Assembly (NCBI GenBank): GCA_945874155.1
Contig: CAMCFO010000007.1
Coordinates: 19,524-83,523, forward strand
Reading direction: 5' to 3'
Length of the DNA stretch: 64,000 nucleotides
DNA from: an uncultured Bacteroidales bacterium
GTDB taxonomy: Bacteria > Bacteroidota > Bacteroidia > Bacteroidales > UBA932
Part shown: positions 21,053 through 28,065 of the stretch, piece by piece
Layout: each line of letters begins with the position of its first letter
Numbering within the stretch: position 1 is the first letter of the stretch
The notes under the pieces: model-generated
What the model saw: only the letters and a program-made list of their open reading frames with translations
Database searches by the model: none
What the model was told of the DNA's origin: nothing
Position numbers and translations under genes: made by a program

Positions 21053-22081
21053 ATGAGCGATATAATACTCGGCATAGAATCTTCCTGCGACGACACCTCC
21101 GCTGCCATAATCCGCGACGGTGTGCTGCTCTCCAATGTAATTGCCAGTCAGGATGTCCACAAGGCCTACGGCGGAGTAATACCGGAATTGGCCTCCAGGG
21201 CGCATCAGCAGAACATTGTGCCTGTGGTGAGTGAGGCAATCCACCGTGCAGGTATATCCAAGGAAGATATCACCGCCATAGCTTTCACCAGAGGACCCGG
21301 CCTTTTGGGCTCTCTGCTTGTGGGCACTTCTTTTGCCAAGACTCTTGCCATATCCCTGAATGTCCCTCTGATTGAAGTGAACCATCTTCAGGGCCATATC
21401 CTCGCCAATTTCGTAAAGCAGCCGGACAAGGATGTGCCTATGCCTTCCTTCCCATATCTCTGCCTCTTGGTTTCAGGGGGTAACTCCCAGATAGTCAGAG
21501 TGGATGATCCTTTGCACTATGAGATTTTAGGGCGCACCATAGACGATGCCGTGGGGGAGGCCTTCGACAAATGTTCCAAAATGATGGGACTGGGCTATCC
21601 CGGAGGGCCTATCATAGACCGTCTTGCAAAGGAGGGTGACCCGGAGCGTTTCAAATTCTCCAAACCCCACATCCCCGGCCTCGACTACAGTTTCAGCGGA
21701 ATCAAAACATCCTTGCTTTATTTCGTGCGGGACCAGTTGGCTCTGAATCCGAACTTCCTCGAGGAAAACAAGGCCGACATTTGTGCTTCTTTCCAGAAAG
21801 CTCTGATTGACATTCTGATGGACAAACTGATCAAGGCGGTCAAACAGACTGGGATTACCCAAGTCACGGCCGGCGGTGGAGTGTCTGCCAACAGCGGTCT
21901 GAGGTCACGTCTGACGGAGGAGGGGCTTAAGCGGGGTTGGAAAGTATATCTGCCGGAATTCAAATTTACCACCGACAATGCCGCGATGATAGCAATTGCC
22001 GGTTATTACCACTATCTCAACGGTGAAAGGACATCCTTGGACGTAGCTCCGCTTTCCCGTATGGAAGCATTTGCCAAATAG
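21053..22081 (+). CDS. tsaD: tRNA N6-threonylcarbamoyltransferase TsaD
   Basis: Catalytic subunit of the t6A37 tRNA-modification complex (with TsaB and TsaE), cytosolic. 342 aa. ASKHA-fold signatures: ILGIESSCDDTSAAI at the start, the metal-binding HLQGH (about 111-115), LLVSGGNSQIV, DDAVGEAFDK and the late GGVSANSGLR. MtaB, encoded in the divergent run, acts on the t6A that TsaD makes. The flavoprotein gene follows 6 bp downstream. Confidence 0.95.
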   Translation: MSDIILGIESSCDDTSAAIIRDGVLLSNVIASQDVHKAYGGVIPELASRAHQQNIVPVVSEAIHRAGISKEDITAIAFTRGPGLLGSLLVGTSFAKTLAISLNVPLIEVNHLQGHILANFVKQPDKDVPMPSFPYLCLLVSGGNSQIVRVDDPLHYEILGRTIDDAVGEAFDKCSKMMGLGYPGGPIIDRLAKEGDPERFKFSKPHIPGLDYSFSGIKTSLLYFVRDQLALNPNFLEENKADICASFQKALIDILMDKLIKAVKQTGITQVTAGGGVSANSGLRSRLTEEGLKRGWKVYLPEFKFTTDNAAMIAIAGYYHYLNGERTSLDVAPLSRMEAFAK

Positions 22082-22087
22082 ACAGTT

Positions 22088-23677
22088 ATGAAGGAAATCG
22101 AACTCACCTGCAAAATCGGACGCGAAATATCTGAAGTCGAACTTAAGGCTGCCGCGGCAAAGGCCCTGGGGGTTTCTCCCAAGTCAGTGGGGGAGTGCCG
22201 TCTTGTGCGCCGTTCCGTGGATGCCAGAACTGATGTGCTTTGGAGATTGCGCTACCAGGTCTGCAAGATGGGCGAACAAACTGAAAAATATGAACTTGCA
22301 CCATATAGGGATGTTCATTCAGCTCCCTCAGTGATTGTTGTCGGAGCAGGTCCGGCAGGTATGTTCGCCGCTCTGAAACTTCTCACTTTGGGCTTGAAAC
22401 CCGTGGTTTTGGAAAGAGGCCGGGATGTGCACGCGAGGAAGGTTGATGTGGCCCGTCTGTCGGACAAGGGAATCGTGAACCCCGACTCTAATTACTGTTT
22501 CGGCGAGGGTGGAGCAGGTACTTTTTCAGACGGAAAGCTCTACACCCGTTCCACAAAGAGGGGAGACATACGGGAGGTCCTGTATCAGCTGGTGCAGTTC
22601 GGTGCCTCCGAATCCATCCTGACTGATGCACACCCGCATATAGGCAGCGACCGTCTTCCGCAGATAGTGGAGAACATACGCAAATGCGTCATCGAACACG
22701 GAGGGGAGTATCATTTCGACTCAAGAGTTTGTGACATAGTGCCTTGCTCCGGAGGGGGTTATATTGTCAGAGTTGAGGATACATCTGCCGCTGAGCCCTC
22801 TGCTGTTGAGTACCGGGCGCAGAAGGTAATACTGGCCACCGGGCATTCGGCTCGTGATATCTATGAACTTTTCGCAAGCAAGGGCTGGGCTCTGGAAGCC
22901 AAGGGATTTGCCCTTGGAGTGAGAGTGGAGCATCCCCAGTCTCTAATCAATAAAATTCAGTATCACGGTAAATATCAACCATTTATGCCCGCTGCGGAGT
23001 ATTCTTTCGTGCAACAGATTGAGGGCCGCGGAGTCTTTTCGTTCTGTATGTGTCCGGGCGGAATCCTGGTTCCTTCAGCGACTGCGGAAGGGGAGTGCGT
23101 GCTGAACGGTATGTCCAATTCTATGCGTAATTCCAAGTGGGCGAATTCCGGAGTGGTGGTGAGCGTGGAGCCGGAAGATGTTCAGGGTTATCAGGAATAC
23201 GGCCCGCTTTCAGTGATGCATTTCCAGATGGACATAGAGCGGAGTCTCTACAACTGGATCCAGAAACATTCCCCGCTCAATCCTATGGCTGCTCCCGGAC
23301 AGAGGATGATGGATTTCTGCAGGGGAATAAAGTCGGCTAATCTTCCGGCAAGTTCTTATCACCCGGGTGTGATTTCCGCACCTTTGCACGAATTGCTGCC
23401 TGAAAATGTCCGCTTGCGTTTGAAGTATGCTTTCCCTGCCATAGGCAACAAAATGCGCGGCTATTACACCAACGATGCCCTGCTGCTCGGAGTGGAATCC
23501 CGCACCTCCAGCCCCGTCCGCATTCCCCGCGACCCCGAAACAATGTCCCACCCAGAGCTTCCCGGCCTCTACCCCTGCGGCGAGGGAGCCGGTTACGCCG
23601 GCGGCATAGTTTCCAGTGCCTTGGACGGAATCAATTGCGCGGCGGCTTGCTCGGGTGAAAGTCCATTGCTGGCTTGA
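22088..23677 (+). CDS. FAD-dependent oxidoreductase (COG2509 type)
   Basis: Flavoprotein of the uncharacterised FAD-dependent dehydrogenase family (COG2509), 529 aa. An N-terminal domain of about 80 residues precedes the Rossmann FAD site VVGAGPAGMFAALKL (about 80-94); then FGEGGAGTFSDGKLYTR, a NAD(P)-type segment ILATGHSARDIYELF and a C-terminal FAD motif LYPCGEGAGYAGGIVSSALDG. Physiological substrate unknown. The last 75 bases of the gene are part of the 93-bp sequence repeated at 27973-28065. Probably co-transcribed with tsaD. Confidence 0.88.
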   Translation: MKEIELTCKIGREISEVELKAAAAKALGVSPKSVGECRLVRRSVDARTDVLWRLRYQVCKMGEQTEKYELAPYRDVHSAPSVIVVGAGPAGMFAALKLLTLGLKPVVLERGRDVHARKVDVARLSDKGIVNPDSNYCFGEGGAGTFSDGKLYTRSTKRGDIREVLYQLVQFGASESILTDAHPHIGSDRLPQIVENIRKCVIEHGGEYHFDSRVCDIVPCSGGGYIVRVEDTSAAEPSAVEYRAQKVILATGHSARDIYELFASKGWALEAKGFALGVRVEHPQSLINKIQYHGKYQPFMPAAEYSFVQQIEGRGVFSFCMCPGGILVPSATAEGECVLNGMSNSMRNSKWANSGVVVSVEPEDVQGYQEYGPLSVMHFQMDIERSLYNWIQKHSPLNPMAAPGQRMMDFCRGIKSANLPASSYHPGVISAPLHELLPENVRLRLKYAFPAIGNKMRGYYTNDALLLGVESRTSSPVRIPRDPETMSHPELPGLYPCGEGAGYAGGIVSSALDGINCAAACSGESPLLA

Positions 23678-23696
23678 GGACTCTTCCGGAGCAACA
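23604..23696 (+). repeat. Left 93-bp direct repeat (native gene end)
   Basis: Runs from GCATAGTTTCCAG to GGAGCAACA and contains the final codons and TGA of the flavoprotein gene plus 19 bases after it. It is the intact genomic copy: the whole upstream gene is continuous with it. Confidence 0.9.
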
Positions 23697-23700
23697 ATTT

Positions 23701-23726
23701 AACTGTTTCTGAACCTGTAAAGATAA
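23701..23726 (-). repeat. 26-bp leader-like repeat, left copy
   Basis: Matches 29093-29118 with one mismatch. The right copy is the -7 box and start of the leader of the glycerate kinase gene; the left copy keeps TATCTTTA on the minus strand but has no kinase gene behind it and no -33 TTTG at the expected spacing. Confidence 0.75.
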
Positions 23727-23824
23727 TTTAAGTTTCGCAAGCCTTTCCAATGGACTTTAAATCATATAATTATGACTTGAGAAACTTGATTTATGAACTA
23801 ATAGCACATGTTCCAAACAATTGG

Positions 23825-24718
23825 TTATTTCCAGAGAGGTTCATTATCCCAGCCAGTAGGGAATCCCATAGCCCTCAAATCAATCTGAGGAAACTTGCTA
23901 AATAAAGTTTGTAATTTGTTCTTAAAATCATTGCTTGGTGAAATGATATCCAAGAAGAATTTAATCATACAGATGTTAAAGTAAATTCTATCTTTTGCTA
24001 CAGGAATAGTCAACCAAGGACGTGACATCTGTTTTGCATCCGCAGGAATAATCAAGTTAACCTTGTTCCATACACGCGCGTGATGACAACAAGCATTTCG
24101 TGTTAGAGCCAATGTCGTCATCCATGATTCCAAGGCTTGAGGCTGCAGGTGGAACTGTCTTGCAATCTGCTTTCTGATTCTTTGGTCTGCCAGATTCTTG
24201 TATAACTGTACTGTAGTACCAAAAGGAATAATCTCTGAAATCATCCATGCAGGAGCATAAGGATCAGAATAGGTGTTCTTAAAATGCTTGATGAAATCTT
24301 CGGTAGATTTCTTGTACTCAGCATCGATGAACGAAAACGTCTTTACATACGATACATGGTTCTTGAAATGCCTTGAATCTGTCATCCAGAAAATATCTCC
24401 GCTCATTCTTGCGGTAACATTGGCAACAGCCTCTCGGAAAGCAATCTCGATCTTCTCAATCTCATTAAAGAGGAGAACCCTGAGCTTTTTATCGAAACGA
24501 TAGAGATTCAGTACATTGTCGAAAGTCACACCTGGCTTAAAGATGTGATTGGTCTTTGGCATTGTTAAGAATGGAAGCATGTAAGCACTAAGACGATAAT
24601 AACCAATGTTCTGAATGTACGCCTCTGCTCTCTGTTCATCATTGATTATCAGCCCTCGTGATTTGAGAAGTTGCACGAGATCAAAAGGGGAAGAATATCC
24701 TTTTGTAAAAGCAGCCAT
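23825..24718 (-). CDS. Abi_2/AbiD-AbiF-type HEPN protein
   Basis: Abortive-infection-type protein, 297 aa from ATG 24718. Abi_2 signatures: FDLVQLLKSRGLIINDEQRAEAYIQNIGYYRLSAYMLPF near the N-terminus, then YRFDKKLRVLLFNEIEKIEIAFREAV. ALTRNACCHHARVWN (R207, H212, H213) fits the Rx4-6H motif of HEPN ribonucleases, so an RNA-cutting growth-arrest toxin against phage is the likely role. The frame is open to 24820, but a consensus promoter at 24787-24817 lies inside that extension, which rules out the longer start. No antitoxin gene is adjacent. Codon use is A+T-rich. Confidence 0.82.
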   Translation of the reverse strand: MAAFTKGYSSPFDLVQLLKSRGLIINDEQRAEAYIQNIGYYRLSAYMLPFLTMPKTNHIFKPGVTFDNVLNLYRFDKKLRVLLFNEIEKIEIAFREAVANVTARMSGDIFWMTDSRHFKNHVSYVKTFSFIDAEYKKSTEDFIKHFKNTYSDPYAPAWMISEIIPFGTTVQLYKNLADQRIRKQIARQFHLQPQALESWMTTLALTRNACCHHARVWNKVNLIIPADAKQMSRPWLTIPVAKDRIYFNICMIKFFLDIISPSNDFKNKLQTLFSKFPQIDLRAMGFPTGWDNEPLWK

Positions 24719-24786
24719 AAGTGTTATAAAATAAAAAGCCCCACCTATTTGAGCATTGTGAAGAGGCTTGGCGGGAACTAACGATG

Positions 24787-24817
24787 CAAAGGTAGCAATT
24801 AATTTCTTATTTGCAAA
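24787..24817 (-). promoter_or_regulatory. Promoter of the Abi gene
   Basis: Minus strand: TTTG (plus-strand 24814-24817), exactly 19 bases, TACCTTTG (24787-24794). A perfect Bacteroidota housekeeping promoter about 70 bases before ATG 24718. Confidence 0.8.
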
Positions 24818-25504
24818 CATTGTTTACAAAAATATAGCCGTAATGTTCTCTATATCATTATATTCTAACAGACTATGCCAGCGACTCAATCGCAGACAAC
24901 CCATGATACTGCGAACGGTATCCGGTAACAGTATCTAACAGCAGATACCTGATATGTATCATCATACAGCAGGTTATGAAACATTACCTACACAATAAAA
25001 GCATCTGGAGGCGATAACCGTAAGATGCATCCCTTTGCATTGATATAATCAAGATACATCCCTTCTGGCGGGAGATGAGGGTCTTTCCGCCACGGGCACA
25101 ACAGTCACAAAGAACCACAAAGGCAACAACGCTGATGAGAGCATCAGGCGAGTCTGTGTCTGGAACGAAGAGGAAGACACTGTCTCGCCATTGGACGCGA
25201 AGCGGCCAACTCTGCCCGCCCTTGGAAGATTTGAAAGACTCGCAGAGGCTTTCAAGTCTGGAGAGGAGAAAGCGGGCAATTATTAAAGACATCGGCTTTA
25301 GCCGATACCTTGCCGACGGAAGGCTTTTATGACTGACTGAGCCTGCGCAGGAAGTGATAAAAGACTGGAGAAGGCACGCGGCTGCGCCGCTAAGGAGACA
25401 GTTTGCTGAAGGATAGACAACCGAGCGAAGCGAGTTATAAAAGTGAAGAGGGCGTAAGCCTTCTGATACCGCTCTGCCCATCAGGGCAAGTCTTCTGACG
25501 GCTT

Positions 25505-25536
25505 GCCCGGCTGAAGTCTTGCCGGGCGTTTTATTT
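25505..25536 (+). terminator. Terminator-like hairpin in the noncoding region
   Basis: GCCCGGC (25505-25511), 9-base loop, GCCGGGC (25521-25527), then GTTTTATTT. It would end any plus-strand transcript from the hairpin-rich region before the TonB-C-like gene. Confidence 0.65.
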
Positions 25537-25550
25537 GTGCGTGGGGTATA

Positions 25551-25591
25551 GCGAGAGTTTGAGGATCTGCTTGCAGTCCTCATATTCTCGC
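25551..25591 (+). other. Two-tier stem-loop
   Basis: Outer arms GCGAGA (25551-25556) and TCTCGC (25586-25591) enclose an inner stem GAGGA/TCCTC with CTG/CAG and a small loop, separated by A+T-rich internal loops. No T-tract follows, so it is not a standard terminator. It may be an RNA structure or a DNA hairpin site of a transfer origin. Confidence 0.5.
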
Positions 25592-25726
25592 CGTGCGGTG
25601 GGTATAGAAGGTTGCCTACTGACCGGCGGGGAAGTGGGCAAGTGCCGCTTGATATATTTTCTTTAGGTGGTTATGTATATTTGACGTGATTATTTGTAAC
25701 TTTGGAGATGTTATGTGTAACCCTTA

Positions 25727-26311
25727 ATGTTAAATGGTATGAAAGGTAATACTGTTCTTCTGGTTCTGATAGCAATTTTGCTTTGTGGCACTTTATTTCT
25801 TTCGTACACGAATTTCCAGCAGATTCAGGTGTTGCGTCAGGAGAATACCAGTCTATGGGTAAAGATTGACTCTGTACAGCAGATCTGCAGCAAGAAACCT
25901 GTAAAGCAATCGTCGGCTTCTGTTGCTAAGGCAGCATCAACCGGCAGCGCATTTCTTGATTATCTTATCCAGTTAGGTGAAGAGGAACAGAGGGAAGCAG
26001 AGAGAACCAAGGCTAAGGAGAAGATAAAGGTTACTTCTAAGTATCGTCTGGAAGATAGATATGTTTCTTATAAGGTACAAGAACCAGAACTTAAGGGGAC
26101 TGAAGTCGGTGAGGTTGTGTTGAGTATCCTCGTAAATTATTCGGGTGATGTAAAGTCTGCAAAACTTCAAAGTGTGACCGGAATCACAAACGAAGAAGTG
26201 ATTGAGGCGTGTAAGAAGGCAGCTCTGAAAACGAACTTCAATCATAATTCAGATATCGGTTATAATACTAAGCAATCGGGCACGATAACTTACACATTCT
26301 CTGCAAAATAA
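25727..26311 (+). CDS. Membrane-anchored TonB-C-like protein
   Basis: 194 aa. One N-terminal membrane helix (NTVLLVLIAILLCGTLFLSY), then a coiled-coil-like polar stretch rich in Gln, Lys and Glu (about 30-110), then a C-terminal region with the pattern of a TonB C-terminal domain: EVVLSILVNYSGDVKSAKLQS, EEVIEACKKAALKTNF, SGTITYTFSAK. TonB or TolA proteins span the periplasm to power outer-membrane receptors; no ExbB/ExbD or receptor is nearby, so the role is unknown. A -7-like TAACTTTG lies at 25697-25704; the -33 box is poor. ATG 25739 is an alternative start. A perfect 15-bp terminator stem begins at the stop codon. Confidence 0.7.
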   Translation: MLNGMKGNTVLLVLIAILLCGTLFLSYTNFQQIQVLRQENTSLWVKIDSVQQICSKKPVKQSSASVAKAASTGSAFLDYLIQLGEEEQREAERTKAKEKIKVTSKYRLEDRYVSYKVQEPELKGTEVGEVVLSILVNYSGDVKSAKLQSVTGITNEEVIEACKKAALKTNFNHNSDIGYNTKQSGTITYTFSAK

Positions 26312-26344
26312 TTGAAGTGGTTAGCTTCACTAACCACTTCAATT
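26310..26344 (+). terminator. Terminator after the TonB-C-like gene
   Basis: A perfect 15-bp stem (26310-26324 with 26330-26344), 5-base loop CTTCA, A+T-rich on both sides; it can also serve the minus-strand gene fragment ending at 26362. Confidence 0.8.
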
Positions 26345-26361
26345 ATTTATAGGCTATATCC

Positions 26362-26508
26362 TTAGAGTGAGTCGTCTCCGCTGTGACAGAACAGTCCGAC
26401 GGAGATGACGATGTTGCCTTCAAGAGTTAGGCGCTTCTGTGCTTCCAGATATTGCTCCTTAAACTTTGTGCTGCCGCAGAGGGTTATTACTTTGTATTTG
26501 CCGACCAT
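26362..26508 (-). pseudogene. Truncated nucleoside 2-deoxyribosyltransferase-like ORF
   Basis: 48-aa frame starting MVGKYKVITLCGSTKFKEQY and continuing LTLEGNIVISVGLF. This matches the N-terminal third of small deoxyribosyltransferase-like proteins (hallmark CGSTRF/KF and VISVGxFGHSGD), normally well over 100 aa. It ends soon after the HSGD motif, and downstream is the terminator of the facing gene, so it is probably a truncated remnant, though a short expressed protein is possible. It starts 20 bp after the HNH stop on the same strand. Recognition rests on memory of the motif. Confidence 0.55.
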
Positions 26509-26528
26509 AGGTTTATTCGATTAATTGT

Positions 26529-27608
26529 TTAGCAAAAGTCTTCCATTACATCCCCACCTGTCCATTTTTTGCCGAGGGAGAGGGTGTAGTATTTTTCGGC
26601 ACCCTCTTCGGAGAAGAATGTGCGGATGCTTTCGTGGATGTAGAAGCCGTTTTCGTATCTTATTTCAGTAAGGGCGAAGTTCGTGACTCCACTGGTGGTC
26701 GTTATGACTGCAAGGTGCTGACCATTTGATGCGATTTCAGCCTTAACAACTTCTGAATGGTAATATTGGTTCTTGCAGAATGTTTGGCCTTCAACAAGTG
26801 CGTTAAGGTAATCTTGCAGTGGTGCTTCTGTATGAGTTTGTGGACATAATGGAAACTCGGTTGGAGTTTTCCAATGTAGTTGTTTTGCTCCAGGGGTTAA
26901 AGAGTCTTTGAGGGCTAGTCGTTCTTCTTCATAACGGATTGTTTCTGCTTCAATTTCTGCTCTTTGTTGGGCATATGATTTACGTGGTTCTCTCGATTCC
27001 CAGTCAGAATCCCAAGATTGTCCGAATCCGTCGTTAGTTTTGTCAGTGTATATCCAATCACCAATACCTTTCTTTGGGGTAGATGAAGGTTTGGATGTAG
27101 GGTTATCTTCATTGTTCCATTTGTCAAGCCACTTAAGGCATTTTGCTGCTTCTTCTTTTGATACTGTACGCATCCATGACGTGTTTGGTTCTGATGCTGT
27201 CTGTCTAAGGATGGAGGGATCTTTCAGGAATGCTTCTATGGAACCGCAAAGAAAAGCGATTCTACTACGAGTATATGGGTTGTTAAGAACGTTTTCTAAT
27301 CTGGTCAGCCACCTAAGATTCTCAGGACGATTGTTGCATCTGTTGGTGTCTATATGATCAACAACCATTGTCGGATATTCTGGTGTACCATGAAAAGCAG
27401 TAGCCACGATTTTATGTACACGAACACCGGCTATCATCATATATCCTGTTTTCTCATCTTTCTTTCCAAAGGTCCACTTGTTATCAAGAGGAGCCGGGCG
27501 TGAGCCTTCTTTCTGATGGCGATATACTGATCCATTGTCACGCACAGAGTATGTGCGATCTTTATAGTCGCATTTTTTCTCCTCTTTGAAGTTGTTGATG
27601 TCTACCAT
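26529..27608 (-). CDS. HNH endonuclease-like protein
   Basis: 359 aa. The N-terminal third contains a NUMOD-like YSVRDNGSVYR segment (20-30) and an HNH_3-type core: VHKIVATAFHG (64-74), MVVDHIDTNRCNNRPENLRWLTRLENVLNN (81-110), with H65, D84-H85 and N92/N93 as likely catalytic and metal positions. Residues 110-359 are polar, charged and unrecognised. Such proteins occur as free-standing homing-type or accessory nucleases on mobile elements. A TAACTTTG -7-like box lies about 25-30 bases upstream. It could also be a defence effector; context alone does not decide. Confidence 0.72.
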   Translation of the reverse strand: MVDINNFKEEKKCDYKDRTYSVRDNGSVYRHQKEGSRPAPLDNKWTFGKKDEKTGYMMIAGVRVHKIVATAFHGTPEYPTMVVDHIDTNRCNNRPENLRWLTRLENVLNNPYTRSRIAFLCGSIEAFLKDPSILRQTASEPNTSWMRTVSKEEAAKCLKWLDKWNNEDNPTSKPSSTPKKGIGDWIYTDKTNDGFGQSWDSDWESREPRKSYAQQRAEIEAETIRYEEERLALKDSLTPGAKQLHWKTPTEFPLCPQTHTEAPLQDYLNALVEGQTFCKNQYYHSEVVKAEIASNGQHLAVITTTSGVTNFALTEIRYENGFYIHESIRTFFSEEGAEKYYTLSLGKKWTGGDVMEDFC

Positions 27609-27768
27609 AGTTGTGATTCATTATTTGTCCAAAGTTAAGAAATATAATCATTAGTGTCCACTAAAAATTTATATTTAGGTCTTTGATAATATTGATAGTT
27701 AGATAGTTAGGAGGTGTTTGAGAAGTAAACGGTTTTCAATCGTAACTTTGTCTGTAAATCAGACAGTT

Positions 27769-27977
27769 ATGCATGAAGGTTCATTTGTTTTTGCTCGATT
27801 AACATCGCACCTAGATAGAAATAAGTTCAACTATCTCGTCCTTAAGTATCTGGGTGACAGCTACATAAGATTGTGGCGGTGGAGGCCCATAGCGGCAAGG
27901 CTAAGTTCCTCGGTTTTGGGGACTCCGTAACGCGTAGCAACTTGGCAAAAGCGAACCAGAATCGTGACTGTCGCATA
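27769..27977 (+). pseudogene. IS4-family (DUF4372) transposase remnant
   Basis: From ATG 27769 the frame reads MHEGSFVFARLTSHLDRNKF and on to YLGDSYIR at about 27870, the start of a DUF4372-type IS4 transposase. Reading then continues two frames away from 27879: VEAHSGKAKFLGFGDSVTRS, then NLAKANQNRD, the next conserved block. About 25-30 residues between them (the CWNQ/FGQL region) are missing, so an internal deletion and frameshift killed it. Sequence homology stops exactly where the right 93-bp repeat begins (27973). A TTAGTGTCCACTAAA-like terminal sequence near 27648-27664 may be the left inverted repeat. Confidence 0.8.
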
Positions 27978-28065
27978 GTCTCCAGTGCCTTGGACGGAAT
28001 CAATTGCGCGGCGGCTTGCTCGGGTGATAGTCCTTTACCGGCTTGAGGACTCTTCCGGAGCAACA
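27973..28065 (+). repeat. Right 93-bp direct repeat (detached gene end)
   Basis: Second copy of the flavoprotein 3' end with five differences from 23604-23696. Translated, it would end SALDGINCAAACSGDSPLPA rather than GESPLLA, so it looks like an allele from a related strain. It also supplies the antisense last 22 codons of the glycerate kinase gene (stop at 28000). Confidence 0.9.

Larger units (their letters stand above)
24821..25726. other. Hairpin-rich noncoding stretch of the island
   Basis: About 0.9 kb without a convincing gene. From left: a cluster of five GATAC/GTATC pentamers (24905-24960); two near-identical AAGATRCATCCCTT units (25022-25035, 25050-25063); then stems at 25290-25305 (ATCGGC/GCCGAT), about 25343-25352 (CCTGCGCAGG), about 25379-25391 (GCGGC-TGC-GCCGC), 25473-25484 (GCCC/GGGC), 25505-25527 with a T-rich tail, and 25551-25591. 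Open frames on both strands here (199 aa minus, 85 aa plus) look like by-products of the palindromes. It could hold a structured RNA or a transfer/replication origin remnant; neither is shown. Confidence 0.55.
23604..28065. mobile_element. Accessory island bounded by 93-bp direct repeats
   Basis: About 4.4 kb, A+T-richer than its surroundings, lies between two copies of the flavoprotein 3' end (23604-23696 and 27973-28065; 88 of 93 bases match by my alignment). Cargo: Abi_2/HEPN protein, hairpin-rich noncoding DNA, TonB-C-like membrane protein, HNH nuclease, a truncated gene, and an IS4 transposase wreck. No integrase or recombinase is present, so how it arrived is unclear: a decayed site-specific element, a remnant of a larger one, or homologous import from a related strain. 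Confidence 0.7.

Noticed and set aside
24984..25583. 199-aa minus-strand frame and 85-aa plus-strand frame (25075-25332) in the island's noncoding DNA
   Set aside because: No recognised motif, compositional bias expected from many palindromes, no promoter or ribosome-binding signal, and both strands open at once. Kept as noncoding, though I have an unverified impression that similar sequence is annotated as hypothetical proteins in Bacteroides conjugative elements.
24821..25726. Retron or group II intron RNA in the island's noncoding stretch
   Set aside because: No reverse transcriptase gene is near, and I could not find a domain V-like hairpin or a retron-type branching-G context.
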